Assembly (NCBI GenBank): GCA_003448685.1
Contig: DLXW01000185.1
Location: forward strand, 2,929 to 10,231
DNA length: 7,303 nt
Source of the DNA: Cyanothece sp. UBA12306
Lineage (GTDB): Bacteria; Cyanobacteriota; Cyanobacteriia; Cyanobacteriales; Microcystaceae
Direction: 5' to 3'
The position numbers were made by a program, and so were the translations under genes. The notes under the pieces were generated by a model, which saw nothing but the letters and a program-made list of their open reading frames with translations, made no database searches and was not told the DNA's origin. Below, one piece after another: positions 1-4,965 of the stretch (position 1 is its first letter; each line of letters starts with the position of its first letter).

Positions 1-243
1 CAGACCGGAAAAATTTTACGGGGGTCTAATGCCCAATCTTCTTTAGCAGGGAATTATAGTTTGGGAGAAGATCAAGCATTAACCCTAATTTTAGAAGATA
101 ATACTAATTATGTAGAAGAAAGAATCTGGTTTGCTAGTGATAATTTTCGATTACGTACGAGTTTGATCAAATCCCCTAATGGGTTTAGCCAAACAACTTT
201 TTATTCTGAAATTCGTAAACTTCCTCCAAAGGAAGCCGCTTAA
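1..243 (+). CDS. CpcS/CpeS-family phycobiliprotein lyase, 3' part only
   Basis: This is the C-terminal 80 residues of a gene that begins before the window; frame 1 is open from the first base to the TAA at 241-243. The family (lipocalin-like CpcS/CpeS bilin lyases) attaches phycocyanobilin or a related bilin to the conserved Cys-82/84 site of phycobiliproteins in the cytoplasm. The family signature is the end of the protein: the segment EERIWFASDNFRLRTS followed by GFSQTTFYSEIR, which closely resembles the closing strands of CpeS/CpcS proteins. The TTG at 61 is only an internal in-frame leucine codon and not a start. The cpcT-type gene follows after 58 bp on the same strand with no clear promoter or terminator between, so the two may be co-transcribed. 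Family assignment is fairly firm. The subtype (CpcS, CpcU or CpeS) cannot be decided from this fragment, so no symbol is given. Confidence 0.82.
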   Translation, partial: QTGKILRGSNAQSSLAGNYSLGEDQALTLILEDNTNYVEERIWFASDNFRLRTSLIKSPNGFSQTTFYSEIRKLPPKEAA

Positions 244-301
244 ATTCAATTAGTTCCCTTCCTTGGCCTTAATGATCTTGCAATTTTATCTAAATTAATT
301 T

Positions 302-892
302 ATGTCCCACGCCACTGATTTAACAACCCTTGCTCGTTGGATGTCTGCCGATTTTAGCAACCAAGAACAAGCTTATGCCAACCCACCTTTTTTTGCCCAT
401 ATTCGGGTTTGTATTCGTCCTCTACCTTTATCAATTTTTTCCGAGCCAACCCTATTTTTAGAACAGGCCTATGATTTTATGCTGAATAAACCCTACCGTT
501 TACGGGTTTTTAAGTTTAATATCGTTGAAGGAAGAATCGAATTAGAAAATTATAAAGTTAAAGAAGAAGAGTCATTTTTTGGAGCTTCTCGTGACTTAGA
601 AAAACTCAAAAAACTGACTCCCTCTCACTTAGAGAAAATGTCAGGATGTGATATGTTTGTTGATTGGACAGGAAAGAGTTTTAAAGGTTGGATCAAACCA
701 GGAAAAAATTGTATCGTTGTTCGTAATGAAAGAGAAACTTATTTGGATAACAGTTTTGAAGTTGATCAACATAAATTGATTAGTGTTGATCGGGGATTAG
801 ATCCCCAGACTGATGAACAAGTTTGGGGTTCAGTCGCTGGCCCATTTCATTTTGAACGTAAACTAAGTTTTGCTGATGAGGTTGAATTTTAG
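302..892 (+). CDS. cpcT: CpcT/CpeT-family phycobiliprotein lyase
   Basis: The product is a 196-residue chromophore lyase of the CpcT/CpeT (DUF1001) family, full length for the family (about 195-205). CpcT attaches phycocyanobilin to the Cys-153/155 site of the phycocyanin beta subunit; CpeT paralogues act on phycoerythrin. Family landmarks run in order: TDLTTLARWM at 5-14, LEQAYDFML at 53-61, PYRLRV at 64-69, ENYKV at 82-86, FGASRD at 93-98, SGCDMFVDWTGKSFKG at 114-129 and the long signature DRGLDPQTDEQVWGSVAGPF at 163-182. The protein starts exactly where CpcT homologues start (MSH.TDL.TLARWM). No Shine-Dalgarno sequence precedes the ATG, which is common in cyanobacteria. It lies 58 bp after a CpcS/CpeS-type lyase gene, so two bilin-attachment enzymes are adjacent. 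The sequence reads more like CpcT than the phycoerythrin-operon CpeT, but this choice is from memory of the families and not from an alignment. Confidence 0.9.
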   Translation: MSHATDLTTLARWMSADFSNQEQAYANPPFFAHIRVCIRPLPLSIFSEPTLFLEQAYDFMLNKPYRLRVFKFNIVEGRIELENYKVKEEESFFGASRDLEKLKKLTPSHLEKMSGCDMFVDWTGKSFKGWIKPGKNCIVVRNERETYLDNSFEVDQHKLISVDRGLDPQTDEQVWGSVAGPFHFERKLSFADEVEF

Positions 893-943
893 CTCAGTTA
901 GAGATAATTACTAATGATTAATTTATGGTTATAGATAATAATT

Positions 944-949
944 TAGGAG
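944..949 (+). promoter_or_regulatory. Shine-Dalgarno sequence of the Uma2 gene
   Basis: TAGGAG lies 6 nt before the ATG at 956, a good match to the anti-SD sequence at normal spacing. It supports the start at 956. It is the only convincing SD in the window; the other complete genes are preceded by A/T-rich leaders without an AGGAG-like motif. Confidence 0.75.
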
Positions 950-955
950 TTAAAA

Positions 956-1522
956 ATGTTTCAATTAGCAACTAAAATTTATTCTTTTGAAGAATACCTA
1001 GATTATAATGACGGGACAGATAATAAATATGAATTAGTCAATGGACAATTAAAATTAATGCCTACAGCTAGTGGTTTTCATGCTTTGATTTTACATTTTA
1101 TTTTTAAAATTTTAGAGCAGGAAATTGAGAAAATTAAACAACAGTGGAAAGTTATGCCTGGTACAGTTGGAGTTAGAACTGCCAACAACAAATCAAGAAT
1201 TCCTGATTTAATCGTGTTATCAGAAAATCAATGTCAAGAAATTCGAGCAATGTCTACCGCAGTTTTAGAAACGCCTCCCCTTTTAGCAGTAGAAATTGTC
1301 AGTCCAGGTAATGCTAATGATGACTACCGTTATAAGCGATCTGAATATGCAGTTAGAGAAATTCCTGAATATTGGATTATTGATCCCGAAGCTGAAAAAT
1401 TTTCTGTTTTCTTGTTGGTTGCTGGATTTTATGAAGTAACAGAATTTACCAATGAACAAGCAATCAAATCTTTACTTTTTCCTGAAATAAAATTAACTGT
1501 CAAGCAAGTTTTTGCAATCTAA
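956..1522 (+). CDS. Uma2-family (DUF820) putative PD-(D/E)XK nuclease
   Basis: This is a 188-residue Uma2-family protein, the usual length for the family. The family has a restriction-endonuclease-like fold and is expanded to many copies in cyanobacteria; its cellular role is not established. Typical parts seen: FEEYLDYN and YELVNGQL near the N terminus (11-18, 25-32, with Glu26), a RIPDLIVL strand (81-88, candidate metal ligand Asp84), LLAVEIVSPGN (109-119, Glu113), a YRYKRSEYA helix (124-132, candidate catalytic Lys127) and the hallmark IPEYWIIDPE (136-145). All candidate active-site residues are present, so the protein looks intact. The start is set by the strong SD at 944-949. The gene is AT-rich; spot counts on three 60-base lines gave about 20-37% G+C. 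It sits between a bilin lyase and a DCC-family gene with no obvious functional link. No partner antitoxin, methylase or transposase is beside it. Confidence 0.88.
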   Translation: MFQLATKIYSFEEYLDYNDGTDNKYELVNGQLKLMPTASGFHALILHFIFKILEQEIEKIKQQWKVMPGTVGVRTANNKSRIPDLIVLSENQCQEIRAMSTAVLETPPLLAVEIVSPGNANDDYRYKRSEYAVREIPEYWIIDPEAEKFSVFLLVAGFYEVTEFTNEQAIKSLLFPEIKLTVKQVFAI

Positions 1523-1525
1523 ATG

Positions 1526-1531
1526 TATAAT
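1526..1531 (+). promoter_or_regulatory. possible -10 box before the DCC-family gene
   Basis: A perfect TATAAT lies 4 nt after the Uma2 stop codon and 35 nt before the ATG at 1567. TG directly precedes it, although an extended -10 would have one more base between. No recognisable -35 hexamer sits 16-18 bp upstream, and the region is A/T-rich, so chance is a real alternative. Confidence 0.3.
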
Positions 1532-1566
1532 AAAGAATATAACTAAAAGTTCACTAAAATTAATTC

Positions 1567-2061
1567 ATGTCAACATCTACAGTTAAAAATTATCCCCCAT
1601 TAAAAGATAGCTTAGCAACTGCACCAAAACCATGGAAAATTAAGCTACTTTATGATGGTGATTGTCCTTTATGTCTAAGAGAAATTCGGTTTCTACAAAA
1701 GCGCGATAACAATCGAGGACTGGTTGCTTTTATTAATATTGCTGACGACAATTATAGCCCAATGGATCACGAAGAAATAGATTATGCAACCGCCATGGGA
1801 CGCATTCACGCTATTTTACCCGATGGAACAATTATCAAAGACTTAGAAGTATTTCAAAAAGTTTACGAAATTCTGGGGATGGGATGGGTTTATGCTGGCA
1901 CAAAATTACCGATTATTGGCAGTATTGCCCAGTTTATTTATCTGATTTGGACTAAATTGCGCTTTCCTTTAAGCCGACGACCCAATTTAGCGACAATTGT
2001 AGCTCAACGCCAACAAAAAATAGCCAATAATGTCATTCCCAGATGTCGTCTAAATCAATAA
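1567..2061 (+). CDS. DCC-family (DUF393) thiol-disulfide oxidoreductase-like protein
   Basis: The product is 164 residues long. It carries the motif that names the DCC family: LLYDGDCPLC at 27-36, with Asp30, Asp32 and the redox CxxC pair Cys33/Cys36 directly after the first beta strand, as in thioredoxin-like folds. The later block, MGRIHAILPDGTIIKDLEVF (77-96) followed by KVYEILGMGW and KLPIIGSIAQFIYLIW, is typical of cyanobacterial members. The stretch at 113-129 is hydrophobic and may be a membrane-facing helix; there is no signal peptide. One further cysteine, Cys160, lies near the C terminus. The family is predicted to exchange thiols and disulfides, but no substrate is known, so the specific role is unassigned. 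The ATG has no SD. The gap to the Uma2 gene is 44 bp, so read-through from it is possible, but a TATAAT at 1526-1531 could give it its own promoter. Confidence 0.87.
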   Translation: MSTSTVKNYPPLKDSLATAPKPWKIKLLYDGDCPLCLREIRFLQKRDNNRGLVAFINIADDNYSPMDHEEIDYATAMGRIHAILPDGTIIKDLEVFQKVYEILGMGWVYAGTKLPIIGSIAQFIYLIWTKLRFPLSRRPNLATIVAQRQQKIANNVIPRCRLNQ

Positions 2062-2203
2062 TCAAAATTTCTCTTTCAACCAAAGAAAAAAAGTCTCTAA
2101 ACTCAATTAGTGTTTTAATTGGAATAGGTCTAGACTTCTGAGACTTCTACTACGATCAGTGCAGGTCTTTTGACTTCAACAAGGTTTCCCGTTTTAATAT
2201 CCT
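2062..2203 (+). other. intergenic region upstream of sdhB with short repeats
   Basis: This 142-bp gap holds an inverted repeat CAATTA/TAATTG with a 6-nt loop (2104-2121) and a near-perfect 9-bp tandem pair, AGACTTCTG then AGACTTCTA (2132-2149). Downstream is the candidate sdhB promoter. No good intrinsic terminator for the DCC gene is visible: the hairpin-like TCTTT/AAAGA at about 2072 is followed by A and not T. The tandem pair lies just upstream of the -35 box, where an activator could bind, but no known operator is recognised. Confidence 0.4.
2170..2198 (+). promoter_or_regulatory. candidate sigma-70-type promoter of sdhB
   Basis: TTGACT (2170-2175, 5/6 to consensus) and TTTAAT (2193-2198, 5/6) are separated by exactly 17 bp. 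Transcription would start about 6-8 bp after the -10 box, at roughly 2204-2206, which coincides with the sdhB ATG. The pairing is the best -35/-10 match seen in the window. It implies an almost leaderless mRNA, which is unusual enough to lower confidence. Confidence 0.45.
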
Positions 2204-3184
2204 ATGCAAGTTCTCTTTAAAATTCTACGACAAAAATCTCATCAGTCCCCACATCTAGAAACTTATACCCTCGATGTGGAAGCAGGGACAACGATTCTCG
2301 AATGTCTCAACCGCATTAAATGGGAACAAGACGGGACTTTAGCCTTCCGCAAAAACTGCCGTAACACCATTTGTGGTAGTTGTGGTATGAGAATTAATGG
2401 TCGTTCTGCCCTCGCTTGTAAAGAAAATGTGGGCAGCGAACTACAACAGTTCAGTCAGGTTAAAAATGGAGAACTGCCCGAAATTACCATCGCTCCCCTG
2501 GGTAATTTACCAGTAGTTAAGGATTTAGTGGTGGATATGTCAAAATTTTGGCAAAAGTTAGAAGCGGTAGACCCTTATGTCAGTACCAAATCTCGCTCCA
2601 TTCCAGAACGGGAATTTGTCCAAACCCCAGAAGAGCGATCGCGTTTAGATCAAACAGGAAACTGTATTATGTGTGGGGCTTGTTATTCTGAATGTAATGC
2701 CTTGGCAGTTAATCGAGATTTTGTTGGTCCCCATGCTCTAGCTAAAGCACAACGCATGGTAGTCGATTCGCGTGATACAGAAGTTGAAACCCGATTAGAG
2801 CAATATAATCAAGGAACTGAAGGAGTTTGGGGCTGCACCCGTTGTTATTTGTGTAATGCAGTTTGTCCGATGGAGGTTGCTCCGATGGATCAAATTGGAC
2901 AGATTAAACAACAGATTTTAGACCGTAAAGATGCTCAAACAAGCCGTGCCATTCGTCACCGTAAAGCGTTGGTGGAATTAGTCAAACAAGGAGGATGGGT
3001 TGACGAGCGCAAATTTGGTTTATTTGTCGTGGGCAACTATTTCCGAGATTTACAAGGCTTACTCACTTTAGCTCCTTTAGGTTTCAGAATGCTCGCCAGT
3101 GGTAAGTTCCCCTTATCTTTTGAACCGTCAGAAGGTACTGAGCAAGTGCGATCGCTCATTGAATCGGTACAAGCTAAAGAATAG
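2204..3184 (+). CDS. sdhB: succinate dehydrogenase/fumarate reductase iron-sulfur subunit
   Basis: This is the electron-transfer subunit of complex II, passing electrons from SdhA-bound FAD to the quinone. It has an N-terminal plant-type 2Fe-2S domain, CRNTICGSCG with a distal cysteine (Cys52, 57, 60, 72). A C-terminal ferredoxin-like domain carries CIMCGACYSEC (Cys154, 157, 160, 164) and CTRCYLCNAVCP (Cys211, 214, 217, 221). Classical SdhB has a non-cysteine residue where Cys214 stands, giving a 3Fe-4S cluster; the cysteine here predicts 4Fe-4S. At 326 residues it is longer than classical SdhB (about 235-260), with about 80 extra residues after the last cluster motif. The N terminus is fixed by the conserved VLFKILRQ start of the first strand. 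No sdhA or membrane anchor gene is adjacent, as is usual for scattered cyanobacterial sdh genes. There is no SD; a candidate promoter overlaps the start. The gene is richer in G+C than the Uma2 gene and carries two HIP1 sites. Confidence 0.93.
   Translation: MQVLFKILRQKSHQSPHLETYTLDVEAGTTILECLNRIKWEQDGTLAFRKNCRNTICGSCGMRINGRSALACKENVGSELQQFSQVKNGELPEITIAPLGNLPVVKDLVVDMSKFWQKLEAVDPYVSTKSRSIPEREFVQTPEERSRLDQTGNCIMCGACYSECNALAVNRDFVGPHALAKAQRMVVDSRDTEVETRLEQYNQGTEGVWGCTRCYLCNAVCPMEVAPMDQIGQIKQQILDRKDAQTSRAIRHRKALVELVKQGGWVDERKFGLFVVGNYFRDLQGLLTLAPLGFRMLASGKFPLSFEPSEGTEQVRSLIESVQAKE
2635..2642. repeat. HIP1 palindrome (GCGATCGC) in sdhB
   Basis: A perfect GCGATCGC octamer, the highly iterated palindrome abundant in many cyanobacterial genomes. 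It lies in the sdhB coding region between the two cluster domains and supports the cyanobacterial assignment. Confidence 0.95.
3148..3155. repeat. HIP1 palindrome (GCGATCGC) near the 3' end of sdhB
   Basis: A second perfect GCGATCGC, inside the C-terminal extension of sdhB. Confidence 0.95.
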
Positions 3185-3220
3185 GTAACAGGAAATCAGA
3201 AAAATAAACCTGCACAAACA

Positions 3221-3260
3221 AGATATTTTTCTGGCTTAATTTCGCGTAACGCTAATATCT
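3221..3260 (+). repeat. nested inverted repeats between sdhB and sppA
   Basis: AGATATT (3221-3227) and AATATCT (3254-3260) are perfect 7-bp arms around a 26-bp interior. The interior itself contains the short palindrome GCGTAACGC (3244-3252). No T-run follows, so it is not a standard intrinsic terminator. It could be a weak mRNA processing or stability structure, or a DNA-binding site upstream of sppA, or simply chance. The whole 101-bp gap (3185-3285) holds nothing else I can name. Confidence 0.35.
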
Positions 3261-3285
3261 CTCCCACTTTATTAAAAACTTGCTT

Positions 3286-4125
3286 ATGATTTGGCCGTTT
3301 AAACCCAGACCCAGTAAACAGATTGCTCGCCTAGAAATTACAGGAGCTATTGGCTCAGAAACTCGAAAAAGTGTTCTTAAAGGATTAAAAACGGTTAAAG
3401 AGAAGAAATACCCTGCCCTACTACTTCGTATAGATTCGCCAGGCGGAACAGTAGCTGATTCCCAAGAAATCTATCAGGCCTTACAACAGTTAAGGAAAAA
3501 CGTCAAAATTGTGGCTAGTTTCGGCAATATTTCCGCCTCTGGAGGAGTTTACATCGGAGTAGGAGCAGAACATATTGTTGCTAACCCAGGAACTATTACC
3601 GGAAGCATTGGCGTTATTCTACGGGGTAACAATCTTGAAAAATTACTAGATAAAGTAGGAATTTCGTTTAAAGTTATTAAATCAGGGCCTTATAAAGATA
3701 TTCTTTCTTTTGATCGCGAGCTTACCTCAGAAGAACATACCATTCTTCAAGAGATGATTGATGTTAGTTATCAACAATTTGTGACTACTGTTGCCGAAGG
3801 TCGCAATTTACCCCTAGAAAAAGTCAAAAGTTTTGCCGATGGAAGGATTTTTACCGGACAGCAAGCCCTAGAATTAGGAGTAGTTGATCGTTTAGGAACA
3901 GAAGAAGATGCCCGTCGTTGGGCTGCCGAATTAGCTGGACTCAACCCTGATCAAGCCCAATGTCATACTATCGAAGAGCCAAAACCCCTCTGGAGTCGCT
4001 TGTTATCACGCAATCACAGCCAATCTTCTGTAGGAGAAGCTATTGATTGGGTTAAATTTGAATTAGCCACCAATGGACAACTATTATGGTTATATCAGCC
4101 GTCTAGTTACAAAAACAACTTCTAA
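3286..4125 (+). CDS. sppA: short SppA-type serine protease (peptidase family S49)
   Basis: This is a 279-residue signal peptide peptidase SppA of the single-domain type, which cleaves signal peptides or other membrane-associated peptides with a Ser-Lys dyad. The nucleophile is Ser85 in GNISASGGVYI (80-90) and the general base is Lys137 in SGPYKDILSF (133-142). The IDSPGG loop (49-54) supplies the oxyanion region, and GTITGSIGVI (102-111) and the GRIFTGQQALELGVVD block (186-201) are typical. The ATG at 3286 (MIWPFKPR) is preferred over a TTG two codons earlier because homologues begin MIWPF. The N terminus has no strong transmembrane segment. Cyanobacteria commonly have one long and one short SppA; this is the short one, like Synechocystis slr0021 as I recall it. 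In Synechocystis the long paralogue has been linked to phycobilisome degradation, and that role should not be transferred here without evidence. The stop lies 6 bp from that of the convergent phosphatase gene. Confidence 0.92.
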   Translation: MIWPFKPRPSKQIARLEITGAIGSETRKSVLKGLKTVKEKKYPALLLRIDSPGGTVADSQEIYQALQQLRKNVKIVASFGNISASGGVYIGVGAEHIVANPGTITGSIGVILRGNNLEKLLDKVGISFKVIKSGPYKDILSFDRELTSEEHTILQEMIDVSYQQFVTTVAEGRNLPLEKVKSFADGRIFTGQQALELGVVDRLGTEEDARRWAAELAGLNPDQAQCHTIEEPKPLWSRLLSRNHSQSSVGEAIDWVKFELATNGQLLWLYQPSSYKNNF

Positions 4126-4131
4126 GATAAT

Positions 4132-4920
4132 TTATTGTTTATTTCGTCGAATCTGGGTTTCTTCACTATGATCTGTTGTAATTGCCTCAGTTTCCCCCTC
4201 TTCAACCACAATAATCACCGTAATATTATCTGACCCTCCTGCTTCTTTGGCTGCTTCCACCAAATTTTTGGCGATCGCTCCACAGGGATCACCATCCTCA
4301 AACAGCATTTTAATAGTTTCGTCTGAAACTTCTTCGGTTAAACCGTCACTACACAACAAAAGTTGATCCCCAAGTTTGACATCGAGACGGGCAATTTCAA
4401 TAGTATTAACTTCTTTACGTCCCAAACATTGAAAAAGAACGTGTCGCCAGGGATGAGTTTTGGCTTGTTCACGGGTAATATCGCCCATTTTTAGGGCCTT
4501 GGCCACCCAGGTATGATCTTCAGTTATTTGTTCCAACTGATTTTGACGAATGCGATATAGACGAGAATCTCCAATATGAGCACACCAAGGTTGAGCGCCA
4601 CGGAAGATAACCACCACAGCAGTGGTTCCCATGTCCCCCCGTTCAGGATGATCTTTTTGATCATCAATAATTCCTTGATTTGCTTCTAAAAAAGACTTTT
4701 CTAGCAATTTGTCGGAGGGAAGATCACAGTCCCAATAAGTATTAAGACAATTCTTAATCTTTTCTGCGGCGATTTGACTAGCTTCTTGTCCTCCTGCATG
4801 ACCTCCCATCCCATCAGCAACGATAAAAAACCGCCCATCAGGGTCGATATAGTAATTATCTTGATTAACTGATCGCTGGATTCCTGTATCAGTAAGACCC
4901 GTGAAGCGACGATTCATCAT
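4132..4920 (-). CDS. pphA: PP2C-type (PPM) serine/threonine phosphatase, PphA-like
   Basis: This is a 262-residue bacterial PP2C phosphatase, a Mn/Mg-dependent enzyme that removes phosphate from Ser/Thr. All family motifs are intact: GLTDTGIQRSVNQD (8-21, Asp21), VADGMGGHAGG (34-44, Asp36/Gly37), DMGTTAV (96-102), AHIGDSRLYR (114-123, Asp118 for the third metal), CSDGLTEEVSD (190-200, Asp192) and GGSDNITVI (228-236, Asp231). It is a single domain without transmembrane or sensor domains; a short acidic tail (about 240-262) follows. The closest characterised relative I recognise is Synechocystis PphA (sll1771), which dephosphorylates the PII protein at Ser49. The ABC1 kinase gene lies 45 bp upstream on the same strand, as I recall sll1770 beside sll1771, which supports orthology. 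Two ATGs stand in tandem (4920 and 4917), neither with an SD; either may be used. PII as substrate is inferred and depends on whether the PII of this organism is phosphorylated. Confidence 0.88.
   Translation of the reverse strand: MMNRRFTGLTDTGIQRSVNQDNYYIDPDGRFFIVADGMGGHAGGQEASQIAAEKIKNCLNTYWDCDLPSDKLLEKSFLEANQGIIDDQKDHPERGDMGTTAVVVIFRGAQPWCAHIGDSRLYRIRQNQLEQITEDHTWVAKALKMGDITREQAKTHPWRHVLFQCLGRKEVNTIEIARLDVKLGDQLLLCSDGLTEEVSDETIKMLFEDGDPCGAIAKNLVEAAKEAGGSDNITVIIVVEEGETEAITTDHSEETQIRRNKQ
4271..4278. repeat. HIP1 palindrome (GCGATCGC) in the phosphatase gene
   Basis: A third perfect GCGATCGC, within the 3' part of the PP2C coding region. Confidence 0.95.
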
Positions 4921-4965
4921 TAGTGAGTTAGCTACTAAAAAATTGACAAAAATGAGTAAGAAAAT

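Noticed and set aside
61..243. TTG at 61 as the start of a short gene
   Set aside because: The frame is open to the left edge and the residues before it fit the lyase family, so this is an internal codon of a truncated gene.
2067..2094. possible terminator after the DCC gene (TCTTT/AAAGA hairpin)
   Set aside because: The stem is only 5 A/T-rich pairs and is followed by A residues and not by a T-run.
3280..3285. TTG start for sppA two codons upstream
   Set aside because: The ATG at 3286 gives the MIWPF start seen in homologues, and the TTG has no SD.
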